Below, in pieces: positions 51,001 through 62,213 of a stretch of DNA of 64,000 nt. Numbering within the stretch: position 1 is the stretch's first letter; each line of letters starts with the position of its first letter. A program made the position numbers and the translations under genes. Under the pieces are notes generated by a model, which saw only the letters and a program-made list of their open reading frames with translations, was not told where the DNA came from and did not search any database. This DNA comes from Burhinus oedicnemus. Lineage: Eukaryota; Chordata; Aves; Charadriiformes; Burhinidae. The stretch is from positions 377,448-441,447 of the forward strand of contig VFFE01006619.1 in assembly GCA_008921705.1 (NCBI GenBank), given 5' to 3'.

Positions 51001-52147
51001 AGAGGTTGGGGAACTGAAGAGGTTCAGTCCAGATGGTCCTTTGGGCAAGCAACTTGTTTTAATGGATTAGGAAACAGGCCAGCACAGCTTCACCATGCAC
51101 TCCCGGGTTGTTCAGAAGTTGTCCAACAGCAAATAGAGCCCAGGGAAAAAGAGACCAAAAGTGAAATGAAACACAGGAGGAGCAGAAGGCTCCTTGCAGC
51201 ACCACAGACACACACGGAGTGCCCCAAAATGTAACATACATTTTGGAACATACATTCAGTCTGACAAAGACTAAGGATTTGGGCCATATAGCACTGCCTT
51301 CCCAAATCTACAAGAACCCAGACCTAAAGGGTGAAACTCAGGATTAAATCCATCTGTTAACACAGATAAAGCTGATGACTCAAATCACAGGGTCATAAAG
51401 TAGTGAAATAAAGTCACCAGTTATGCTAATCTTTTTACATTTTCTTACCTGTTTAGAATGATGTATGAAAACACAACAATCTCCAGTATGGCTAGACCTT
51501 GGGAGGCCCTTCACCATTACATTTAAAAGTTTTATAACGCTAATTAATAAACTCATCCACTTAATTACACTATATTATTATAACCAAGAAAAACCTCTTG
51601 TTTGCAAATGAAGGTCTAGGAAGATAACAGTATTAAGTGACAAGCATGAGAGATGAATTTCTAAAATATTCCTTAATGTCTGACAAACTTTTAAACAGTA
51701 AGACTGGCTAGGCAGTAACTCAAATTGTGCTCAGCTTGGATATTTGCCAGATAAAGGCTCCCTATTACCCAACGGGCTGTTTTCCAAATTTGAACTAGAT
51801 GTGATTCGATTCTGCTTTCAGTGAAAACTTCTGCTGAGCACAGTTGATTAAATAAGCTTTTCTAAATAGTTTTGTATTATGAATACTTTTTCTCATATGC
51901 ATGCAGCCAATAACTTACAGAAAACTAAGAACATGTTATCTTGCCAGGGAACTGGGAAAGAGTCAAGTTGTAACAGGGCCCGAATCTACCTGCATTTTAA
52001 CCTATTACAAAGCTTCCAATTCAATGGAAAGGTTTAGACTAATCAACCTCATGTTCACCACGAACACAAAGGATACTGGCAAAAAATTATTTGTATTTTA
52101 CTACTGTCCCAAAGAACTCAAAGCTGTTAACGCTGGATATCCTATAG

Positions 52148-52161
52148 CACACACACACACA
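52148..52161 (+). repeat. (CA)7 microsatellite
   Basis: Seven perfect CA units between ATAG and AAAGAAGC. Confidence 0.9.
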
Positions 52162-53739
52162 AAAGAAGCTTAGGCACTATAGCATGACAAAGCACACTAA
52201 ATGACTCCACTAACTACTCCGCCCCTGAACTGCATCATAAATGTTTTTGAAGTCACCTCATATAGATGTAATTCAGAGGACACGACTATATTCCACTTTT
52301 GCTATTGCTAAAGAGGAAACTCCTGAGCCTGTCACTGACATTGCAAAGGAAAGTAGAACATTTCTAGTGTTACAACAGTATTTCACAAAAGCTTAAAGCC
52401 TGATGGTATTCTGTAAGAAAAAGTGGGAAAGCAATTACTAACATATTTTTAAATGGGAATTTGACCAAAATCATACACAGCATATAATATTATGCAACAT
52501 TAATTATATTTTCATTACAGCAAGTTGTTCTCTAAGAGGTTTAATTTACAGTATTTTTGACAGCACTGGGAGTGAGCCTAGTCCTCACTGCAGTCCACAA
52601 AACATACTGCTTATGTTGGAAGAAAATACCGTGTGGATTTTGTTTGTTTTAAAATACTTGCCTAAGAAAAACCTTCCAGGCACAAGCAAATCCTCTACAT
52701 CTTATATTGCTTTTTGCAAGAACGGATGGCAATACCTCTCCTTCCATAACTGAGTTTATATATAAGACCTTAATCCTGGAAGGACTGATCTCACCTTCCA
52801 GATTTTCACCCTGGAAAGAAACTCTTGTCATTTATTTATTTAAAACAAACAACCAAAACCTCAGAAACCAAAACAAGAAAGCTGGCAAAACATGGTGTGA
52901 TGAAAACCAATGGAAAATACCTCTTTTTACAATTCTGTTAAAAGCAGCAACTATTACTGTTATTCAGAAATGAATGTTGAGACAAAAAGATGCTGAGCAA
53001 GTTCACACAACAGGTAAGCATTAGGATTTGGATAGTCAATAAATATCAGGCTCCATTCAGAAACTAGCTTAGCATCAGCAAAGACCAAGCAAAGCTTTTC
53101 ATAATGCTGTTCCACAGGATGTGTACAGATGCAAATCTCAAGAAATCATGGATTTTTGTTCATCATGACAAGATCTATGCTTCCAAGATGAGAGTGAGTG
53201 ATAAATTAGTTAAAGGCTCAAAGCAGCCAGAGAACTGAAAAATGTAAGATTCTTCAAGAAGCTGCGTTAGAGCTTATGCCAGCAGCTCTTGCCAAACACA
53301 AGCACAATTACCCAAAGTGAATCTGCAAAAGTCTGCAGGGAAAATAAAAAGGGGCAGGGAGATAAGGAAATGGAAAAAGGCTCATCTGATCTCACGTCTG
53401 AACTATGAGACAGCACAAAATAGGACAGTCATGTAGCAGAGAGGAAAAAGCAAGATCATTGAGCAAAATAGAACACGAGAAGAGAGGGCAAATGGATACA
53501 GAAGCATAGCAATAAAAAACAGGCCAGTGAAGGTACAGGTCTTTTCAAAACCCCGAGGACGTATCTCATAGAACATAACAAAACAAGGCCTCTACATGAT
53601 AGCATACCTAAGAGGAAAGCAAAGCTATAAGGAGGAGACAACTGGTGATAGAATAACAGCAGATGTTCTCCCTTAAGGATAGTGATGACAGAGTTTGCAT
53701 GTTCACAGAAAACACTGTTAGGAGGGCTCTGGTTTTGTT

Positions 53740-53758
53740 GGGGGGGGGGGGGGGGGAT
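53740..53758 (+). repeat. G17 run abutting an assembly gap
   Basis: Seventeen consecutive G (53740-53756) then AT directly before the run of N. A run this long can fold as a G-quadruplex, and another G-run (GGTGGGGGC) follows just after the gap at 53782-53790. Confidence 0.93.
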
Positions 53759-53778
53759 NNNNNNNNNNNNNNNNNNNN
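53759..53778. other. Assembly gap (20 N)
   Basis: Twenty undetermined bases right after the G17 run. The two open frames that cross it (53663-53905 and 53682-53918, plus) are artefacts of the gap and G-rich flanks. Confidence 0.99.
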
Positions 53779-54539
53779 GAAGGTGGGGGCAGACTTACTT
53801 AGCCCCCCCTTTGGTAATCATATCATGGAGCTACATCCATGGTATCAAGAAAGAAGGGGGGGGAGGGGTCGTGGAGGGTGGAGACAGCTATCTCCATGTC
53901 CTTGAGGTATTAGTGTAAAGAGAGTTTGCAGAGCTCAGGAGTAATTACTTGACACAAAGGGGAACAGAATCGTGAAGTGGTACAAAAAAATAGAAAAAAA
54001 CCAAACCCACAGCACTAAACAGCCTTCCAGCTAGCATGAATACAAACTCTTGGAACTGCTGATCTCAGGAGTAGCAACATCTAAACATGGGCTTAGGGAA
54101 ATCCATTAATAGAAAAAGCATTACAAAGCTTTACCAGAAAAGCATAGCATAAAGTAGGAACAGAAGAAACAGAAGAACAAGTTAAGTCATGCCATTCATT
54201 TCACTGAAAAGACACAATTTCACAAACATGTCCCAGTGCTGTTGCACTTGTGGCCCCCCCCAGGAGCCTCTCTCCTTTTCCTTCTGGGAAATACCTTTTA
54301 AGCCAACACTTTCCCCACCTGTTCCAAGCACAAGAAAGAAACACCACCATGCAGGAAAACCTCTAGACTGCAGTTTGCATTATAAAAGCCAGGATATTTG
54401 TGCACAGCTTAGCTCTGGGAATCTTCTGCTCCCAAGTGGAGCCTCCAGGTGTACTTGAGATCCCACACCACAAAGGCAGTGCATGGCCTGTAGGAGCCCT
54501 AGGAGGGAGCAAACAGCCTTAGGCTAGCTGGACCTAGTA

Positions 54540-54620
54540 CCTCCAGCTATGCTGGGACTCTGCTGCACCCAGTGTGGACACCCTACGTTAGCTACACTCA
54601 GTGGCCAGCTAAGCTGGAGG
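54540..54620. repeat. Imperfect inverted repeat
   Basis: The left arm CCTCCAGCTATGCT (54540-54553) is the reverse complement of the right arm AGCTAAGCTGGAGG (54607-54620) with two mismatches in the middle, separated by 53 bases. It is possibly the edge of an unidentified small element; no flanking duplication is obvious. Confidence 0.6.
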
Positions 54621-56814
54621 AATAACGCAGCAGGTCGGAGTGGGCTACATAGCCTGTGGCTAGCCACGTTTGCCACATTTCACAAACTAACCTTGGCTGG
54701 TGAAAGCTCCCACAGAGAAGCAACACGGGTTTGGCTTTTAAGTTAAACAGCTGTCTGTGCTAAAAGCTCTGTCTGTTTTTGGTAATGATGCAAATAATGA
54801 ACCAGTGTGAAAGGGTTAAATTACAAAAGCCATTTAAATAGCAATCTGCTCCTTCGCTAACCTCCTTCTTGCTTGTCTGCAGCAAGCAAAAGGCCATCAG
54901 ACTAGGGTTTCACACTGCAAGCACATACACAGAATAACCTCCCAAGTGCCTTCAGTGTTGCTGCTCACGCAGCAGCTAAGGGCCAGAGGGCACATGTCCC
55001 ACAAACAGGCTCTTGCCCACATGTATGTGAGGACAGGAGTTCCAGAGGCACAGCACCTCTCATGCTGCCCTTTCTCCTGAGCCTGGCAAGCCACCACAGG
55101 TCCATGCTCCAAATGGGCAAGATGCCAGTGCTATAGCAACAGAATATGAGATGGAGGCCAAAACATGCAAGGCTCATATAGACAGAGCAAGGCTTGACAG
55201 TCCAGAGAAGTAGGGCCTGGAAGCTTCTAAATCTCCAGAGACGGAGTGGGTTTAAGTCACGATGTAACATCAAAAAATACTGAAAGACCCCAAGCCCATT
55301 TGTTCTGACATTGAGACAAAGCAGCAGATCTTGGGAACTTCCCTGAGAAGGATCAGGAGTCAGTTTTTGCCGGCAAGTTTTTGCCCTTGCCCCTCATACA
55401 TCTTGGAAAGCCAAGGAGAAGGCCACTAGTGTCTTCAGCCCAATCCAGCAATAAAATCAGCAATAAATAATTAATCCTACATGGAGGGGCAGACAGCAGA
55501 GGGAAGGACAGGTGCATCTTCAAGGACCTCCTCTTCTCCTGCCCCTCAGTCTCCTTCATTTACAAAGGACAGTATTTTCAAAGCAGTGCTATTTTATAAA
55601 GCAACGGTTACTAGAGTGTCTGCACTAATTGGATCATGTCTCTCCAGAGGTTTTCCAACACTGACATAGTGTTAGTATTCCTCTTAACCTTTTAATATCA
55701 TAAAAGGAACATGACCTACAGCTCTAAAGAGAGATCAAGTAAAATATCCATGAAACTAGTAGTTTCATCGAGTGCATCACAATGCACTACCAGTACTGCA
55801 GTAAGTTTTCCCCTTTTTGGCAAAGGGATCACAACCAAAAATCAAGGGATTTACTGAGAAACAGAACAAAAGTGATGCAGATAAGGATGAGAGGGAAGAG
55901 GATGGTAGAGCAAATCTTACAGAGTGCTGCTGACTCTCCCCTACCCAGGAGGGGACAGCATAAAGAGCTGCTGCCCTATCCCCCCCCTCCCACACCCCCT
56001 CAGCCAGTCATGAGTGTGCTCTGCAGACAGGTCACAGCATGCCTCTATCAGCTAGCACACAGCTGTGGGATCTCCTCTTATGCAGAGGCAAAATTTTAGA
56101 TCTAATCAGCATTGCCTCTTTTACAGAAATAATGAGAAAGAGCACGCCACACTCCATAACTAAATGTAGTTCTGCAGTAGCTTCATTGGTCAATCTTATC
56201 TTCAGAATTGTAAGTCAGACACACAGACGTAGAGACTGGGAAATGTTCCACTTTCATCAAAGAAAAAAAGGCAAAACAGAAACTACTCAGCACTGACTGC
56301 TCTCAGAAGCCAGAAATATAAAAACTACCAGCAGCACTGAAGACAATTTGAGTATACTTTGTATGGTGAGCAACTGCAGTAGAGAACACTTTGTTAGTGT
56401 GCTAGGGCCAGCCAACTTCTCAGTAACCAATAAATTAAAATGTCCTTTCTGACAGCCACTGCACAGACTTCTCAGCAGGGAAATGTTTGTTTGCTTAAAC
56501 TGAATTTATTTCCTAGGCTCACTGGGGAAGGAGAAAGAGAACTTCTAGCTTTAAATGTACTATATAGCATTCTGGTAAATATACACTGACTGGTAGAAAC
56601 GCATTATGGTCAGTGTTCCTCCACTGTTTGTTGCAGCTGTCTTCAGATCTACAAACATTTTGTCACACTTTCTTCTTTCGCAGTGGCTCAGAATGCTCTA
56701 TTAGGTATAAGCAAGGTTTCTAGCACTCAAGTTAGCTTGAGAAATCCAATATTATCTGTGCCTATATATTTCAGAGGGACTTTTTAATGTTGGACAAATA
56801 TGTTATATGTTTTT

Positions 56815-56872
56815 AAAACAAACAAACAAAAAAACCCACAAGACTCAACCAAAAAAAAAAACCCAAACCCAC
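56815..56872 (+). repeat. A-rich tract with interspersed C
   Basis: AAACAAACAAAC, A7, CCCAC, then A11, CCCAAACCCACC. About 58 bases dominated by A and C, the same class as 11812-11920. Confidence 0.88.
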
Positions 56873-57744
56873 CACTTTGTAATAAAGCTATTACTTATCA
56901 TTTACGTTCTATAGCACTACTCTGCAGCAAATTTTCTGAACAACAAGAGTACAAATAGGTCCCTGATTTTTCTTGAGTTTATACTTACAGAATTACCAGA
57001 ATGCCTGAAGCAAACAAAAAATAACGCACCAGCTAAAAAAGCTTTCCTTGATTTTAAACAGGGTTGTGGGCCATGCAGTCACTACAGGGCCTTTTTGCAG
57101 GGTTCAGCAAAGGTGCACAATGAACACCTAGACCCAAGAGCCACAAAAGTGCCATCACCTTGAACACTGCACAGACCCTCCAGTGACCAGAAGCCTCATC
57201 AGGAAAAAAAGATGTATTTCTGCTCACTGAAGTAGACCTATAGTGCTTTCAGTAAGATATATTTTAAACAGACATAAGTCTTAATTTCATTTTCAGTTTG
57301 ATATTAGGGGAATCCTGCATGTCAAATGATCAAAATATCGGATTATTCCATGGAAACTCTACCTTCAGTCTACACTCCAGCCAAACTGTCAGTCTCTTTG
57401 GGCAGGATTCACCTCCCCAAATATAAGCACATGGAAATTTGTTCTCTATGTATAAGCTAGTCATCTTAGGCTATCTTTGTAATCAAAGGGAGAAACAGGC
57501 TTCTTCAGAGGGAAATTCACCTTAGACATACCTAAGTTAAAATTTATACATGAACCTGATCTTTAGATATACAACATTTCATGAGTATGTTTTTCCCTTA
57601 AACTCAGAATATATTCAAACAAACAGCCAGAAACTGGTTATGGTCAGAGGTGAAAGCAAAGAGACATAACAATAGAAGGTAACAATTTTTAAGGAGAAGA
57701 TGATTTTGAGTGGAGTATTTCCTTGAAACTCATACAGCACTTGG

Positions 57745-57850
57745 GTCAAAATGATTTAACAGCACTGCAAGAAGCTTAACCTTCTCAAGCAAAGAGAAGA
57801 TAGGGAGTGACTCATCATTTAGCACCAGTTTGAATTAGATTATTCTACCC
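57745..57850 (+). mobile_element. Doubtful old CR1/L3-type fragment
   Basis: AGCTTAACCTTCTCAAGCAA then AGAGAAGATAGGGAGTGACT (57773-57812) resembles the old CR1/L3 segment around 'LEKRRLRGDLI' (AAGAGAAGACTGAGGGGTGA type). The match is short, and the following 40 bases only weakly continue it. It could be chance. Confidence 0.3.
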
Positions 57851-60578
57851 TAAGCTATTCATTCTTTACCTTCTGGAAAACAAACATATTCATGTTTGGA
57901 GGTCACCATCACATTCTGCATCCCTGTGAAACTTCACTAATAGCAATTCTAAATCAGTATTTCCCTACATGACTGCAAATGGCTTTCATTGCATGGTTAA
58001 ATTATGTGAATTTTCCCTTCATGATGGTTCCTTCAGTTCTCATTCAGAATAAGTAGCATCTGGTGTGGTACTTAGCGGGGGACTGATGTCCTTTTTTAAT
58101 GAGTACCAGAAGAGACGGATACACAAAGCATGAGGAAATAGTGATTAACTTTCTGCTGCCCATCGTCTCCCAGAGCTTAGTCATATTTCTTTTAATGGTT
58201 ATACACTCAAGCAAACAGAACTGTGTATTGTTTATGTGATGAGTTTGCCTCCTCTTAAACAAGAGAGGAGACACTTGAAGTTACATTCCAACATAAAATG
58301 AGAGTCGGAGAACTGATTAATCATTGGAAAGAGAATGTTATTCAGGAAAAAAAAAAAATTGTTCAGTGACTCACTGTCACTTGCCATGCCTAGCCAGGAA
58401 AAGTTGGCTGGAATAAAATAGTTACTAAATAAGATCTAAATCCAGATCAGCCTGAGCAAGCACTGAAGAGGCATAACAACCAGCCTGGCTTTTCAGACTG
58501 GGCAGAGGCAGCAGAGTTGCTGCTGGCCCTTGTGAAACTCTGGTCTAGTGAGAAAAACATAAACTTTTCAAGCTTCAGACTCTGTTCACACTTCACACTT
58601 CGGTAGCAGGGGCTGCATGCCCCAACACATGTGAACTAAAAGTTCACTGTACTGATGAAGCTAGACCACCTCCCACTCATCAGACTATTATCGGGGTTAT
58701 CTAAAGAAACTACACACCAGAAGAGAATACTCATAGTTTCAGTCTCATTCAATAAAGCCTGAGATCTCAGCCCCCAGAGGCTCTCTTAATGATTTCCAAA
58801 ACGTTAAGTCTCTAAAAGTCTGTCTTTTCTTCTTGCAGAGAGCAAAGAGTGCCTTTAGATCTTCATCAAGAGCAAAAAATGTTTACAGGAATGAATAAAT
58901 GAGCCCAGACTCCTCACTGTTTCATAGTACAAGCAGTACCATAGCTTACCACATAACAGAAGCAGAGGATTAGCATCAAAGTCATCCAACATTAACAGCC
59001 AACACCTTCTGACTCAAAGAAGCGACTGTAGCAAAATAACAATACTGAAATGATACCTTTTACCAGCAGCTAAGGTAACTCAAATATTTTTATGTCACAT
59101 TCTTGTTTCTGCAGAGCAAAGGAAAACATTTAGAAAGGTGAGAACTAATGAGAACAAAGTTGCATCTGCTTATACTATTCCATTTTATCTCAGCCTTCTG
59201 CAATTTCATCCAGCTGTAAAGAAAGAATAACTCAAAAATCATGGCTCATTGAATCTGTTGCAGAGGAAGGAGAATGAATGGACCCTTCCCCATTCAATCA
59301 TGACTATTTGCAGAGGAAATTGTGCTGAAATAATGGTTTATCAGATACCTCCAGCTGTGTGAGACCCTGCCGTGCCTATCCACTAAAAAGGCACCCACCA
59401 GCACGTAGCTGATCCAGAAAATCCTTTCCCTGATTCTCCAAACAGCATCTGCTCTCTTTCCTCCTTGGTTTCTAGTCTCACTCTAAGTTTTCTTGCTTTA
59501 AGCTGGCTTAGACTACCCACTGGGTAGCCTCCTCTGGAAGCAGATCTATGTAGGGACAAGCCCCAGACCTCTGCCTGGGGTCCAGACTCACCAGGCTGGA
59601 GGCTCCTGGCAGTGATGCATTCTCCCAACATGATTCTGTCCATCCTTCAAGATCTCCTTTCACAACCTCCATCATGACAGTTAGCACAGAATATGCTCTT
59701 CTGAGTGACTATTGTTGTTCCATCCACCTCCCCTATATTTAACACCATCTCCAGAGTGTTAGCTATTGTATGTGCAGTTTGGAATTTGTCTAACTGTTTA
59801 ACTGTAACTGTGGATTTGGTTTTTTGTCGCTGTCATCTTGTGAATTTCTGCCATAAACTTTCACTTTTACCCACAATTTAGTTTAGGTTTAAGTTAATGC
59901 AGTGTTTAGTTTATGATAAGCCTTTTTTGGTTACATATGGCTTCTGGTTACCAGAAAAAGTTTAAATGCTTGCTGGTTGAACTCTCCTGTGCCAAGGCTA
60001 TTAAGCGTTTCATCCCTGGCCTGTCATGCTGGTTTAATAGCTGACATAAGACAAAGTGTCAGCTCTCAAGTCTGTATCAATACAGTTCACCTGCTCAGCT
60101 AACTTGCTTTCTTACCTGGCCGTATGACCAGGACCTGTGTTGAACGCAATTACATAATGGCTAAGAAGCAACAAAGCACAAGTGGGTTAAATGTCACTAC
60201 CCCAAAAAAAGCTGTTATGTAAAAGCTTTAAAAATGCCAGATTATTAGCCAAGAACAAAATTTTAAAAAATAAGGACTTTGAGTAATTTATTGCTTTGCA
60301 ACAGGATCTCTGCCTTTAAAGAGGTCTTCACCAACACATGGCTTGACATAGGAACCTGAACTCTCCTGGGCAAGGAAGACATTACATTTTGTTCATAATA
60401 ATTCATTTTGTCTTCATTAGTAAATACCAGGACAACGCCAATGAGAAAAATGTAGATGCAGAACTGCATTTACATCTTATGCTTCACTGGTTCCATATAA
60501 CACCTTGACATCAATGTTAAAAGATTTCTATTTCTTCCTAAAAATAATTATTCAAAGAAAGGCTGTCATTACAGCTAA

Positions 60579-61053
60579 TCACAGAATGGTAGGGGTTGGA
60601 AGGAACCTTCAAAAATCATCTAGTCCAACCCCTCTGCCAAAACAGGTTCACCTAGAGCAGGTTGCACAGAAACACATCAAGGCAGGTTCTGAATATCTCC
60701 AGAGGAGGAGACCGCACAACCTCTCTGGGCAGCCTGTGCCAGTGTTCTGTCACCCTCAAAGTAAAGTTTTTCCTCATGTTGAGATGGAATTTCCTGTGTT
60801 CCGGTTTGTGCCCGCTGCCCCTTGTCCTGTCGCTGGGCAACACTGAAAAGAGTCTGGCCCCATCCTCTTGACACCTGCCCTTTAGATATTTATAAGCAGT
60901 CTTCTCTTCTCTGGCCTAAACAGACCCAGGTCTCTCAGCCTTTCCTCATAACAGACGTGCTCCATTCCCTTGATCATCTTCATAGCCCTCCACTGGACTC
61001 TCCAGTAGTTCCTTGTCTTTCTTGAACTGGGGAGCCCAGAACTGGATACAGTA
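60579..61053 (-). mobile_element. CR1 LINE, 5'-truncated, minus strand
   Basis: The 3' end lies at 60579 (TCACAGAATGGTAGGGGTTG GAAGG), with a degraded octamer. Reading right to left it carries the CR1 3' untranslated region and ORF2 tail. The plus strand shows the usual landmarks: CATCTAGTCCAACCCC, CTCTCTGGGCAGCCTGTGCC, CCCCTTGTCCTGTCGCTGGG, CCTGGGTCTCTCAGCC-type text (here CAGGTCTCTCAGCCTTTCCT) and GAGCCCAGAACTGGATACAG. Similarity stops at about 61053. Around 60894-60900 a segment present in related CR1 copies seems missing (TTTATAAG joins directly to CAGTCTTCTCTTCTC). Insertion is opposite to the copies at 32603 and 62214. Confidence 0.93.
60652..60843 (-). pseudogene. CR1 ORF2 C-terminal fragment, minus strand
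   Basis: This 63-codon frame is the last part of CR1 ORF2. '[12 protein letters not shown]' lies near the start, followed by '[20 protein letters not shown]', '[19 protein letters not shown]' and the stop after 'LCNLL'. Upstream coding sequence continues in another frame (60677-60874), so the ORF is broken by a frameshift near 60840. All endonuclease and reverse-transcriptase catalytic parts are absent. It is a remnant of the LINE, not a host gene. Confidence 0.88.
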
Positions 61054-62029
61054 ATAGATTACACTATCACTTTAACCTGAACTGGATAGACCAAAACTGT
61101 ATTGACTATAGCAAAGCAACTGACAATCACTGACTGTTGTGGCTTTCAGTACAAGCCTCAATCCATATCTCCCGTTAGGAACAGAAGCAAGAGAGTTTCT
61201 GTTCACCTGAAGGCCACTTGCTTCATCTCAAAATGCAGCAGAAAAGCCACTAGGTTTTATGACACATGAAAAAACAGACAGATAATTGATGAAAATAGTC
61301 TGTTTAATAAATATTCTACTGCCAAGCAATGTGACTAATGCAGTGCTAGGAAAAAAAAAACCCAAAACAAAACACAACCTGGCACGCAGAGAAGATTCAG
61401 TTCATATAAGGCCTAGAAAATCTCTTGAAGTGATCCAGTTCTGCACTCTGCACTTGGTTTTAGTTTTTGAGGTGCCCTGCTAGAAAGAAAAATTAATCAT
61501 TCATGCCATCACATTACAGCAGCACAAGGAGGACAGCAAAACACACTGAGGAGACAACAATAGTTTACCAGATGCCAATTCCTTTGCTGTTGTTCACGTG
61601 ATTCCACCTTCAAACTCAAGTCAATCCAAAGTAAAGCAAAATATTAGCAGAAAGGGCAGCCTTTCTCCAAGTCCTTAAAAATATGATTTATTCAAGCCCA
61701 GAAATCTACCTTTTTAGAATTCTAAAAAATTGTTTTGTCATTAGAAAAGTTACGTCTATCTCCAGCCTCAAGCAGAGAGCCTATCTTTAAAAGAGAAATA
61801 TCCTTTTTCACACTGGAAAAAAAATTGTTGTTTATTTTCAAAAAACCCTAGAGGAACATGTGATTCATTGGTTGTTTACTTAAGCAAATTTTTAAGCCGC
61901 TAGAGATTCATCTATTGCTAATTCAAAAGTTGGCACAATTAATGCAAACATTTGTTCCAAACTAGTATAGATTAATGGTAGGAAGGGGGAGGGAAGAGAT
62001 AAAAAAAAAAAAATAATCAAAGGCTCACG
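61054..62029. other. Unique non-coding sequence between CR1 copies
   Basis: No gene is supported. It contains an A10-CCCAAAACAAAACACAACC tract at 61351-61379, another small A/C-rich tract of the recurrent type, and a 13-A run at 62001-62013. Confidence 0.65.
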
Positions 62030-62158
62030 AATCATAGAATGGTTTGAGTTGGAAGGAACCCTAAAGATCATCTAGTTCTAACCCCCCTGCCCTGAGCAGG
62101 GACACGTACCACTAGCCCATGTTGCTTAAAGCCCCGTCCAACCTTGGCCGCCTTTTGA
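62030..62158 (-). mobile_element. CR1 3'-end fragment, minus strand
   Basis: The plus strand begins with one octamer remnant (ATCATAGAAT, 62031-62040). It continues GGTTTGAGTTGGAAGGAACC, CTAAAGATCATCTAGTTCTA, ACCCCCCTGCCCTGAGCAGG and AAAGCCCCGTCCAACCTTGG. This is the reverse complement of the CR1 3' untranslated region and last codons, like the 3' end of the copy at 32603-33093. It is truncated at about 62158. Its 5' side faces the 5' side of the next, plus-strand CR1 about 55 bases away. Confidence 0.92.
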
Positions 62159-62213
62159 AGTTACTTCAGTCTATTGGAATTGTCTCCTTGGTCCTCATCT
62201 TCTTCGTTCTGCT

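Larger units (their letters stand above)
46971..53739. other. Unique non-coding sequence, no gene seen
   Basis: No supported exon or RNA gene. A hairpin-forming inverted repeat is at 47987-48003, at the edge of a modestly GC-rich stretch (47980-48110). A short CA repeat is at 52148-52161. Open frames such as 49662-49988 (minus) and 51901-52173 (plus) show no domain. Confidence 0.6.
53779..60578. other. Unique non-coding sequence, no gene seen
   Basis: About 6.8 kb with no supported gene. It contains moderately GC-rich segments (54230-54770 and 54990-55120) with longer open frames on both strands, none with a recognised domain. An imperfect inverted repeat (54540-54620), an A/C tract (56815-56872) and a doubtful old LINE scrap (57745-57850) are listed separately. 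Confidence 0.6.

Noticed and set aside
53663..53918. Plus-strand glycine-rich frames with X residues
   Set aside because: They translate the G17 run, the 20-N gap and G-rich flanks and are artefacts.
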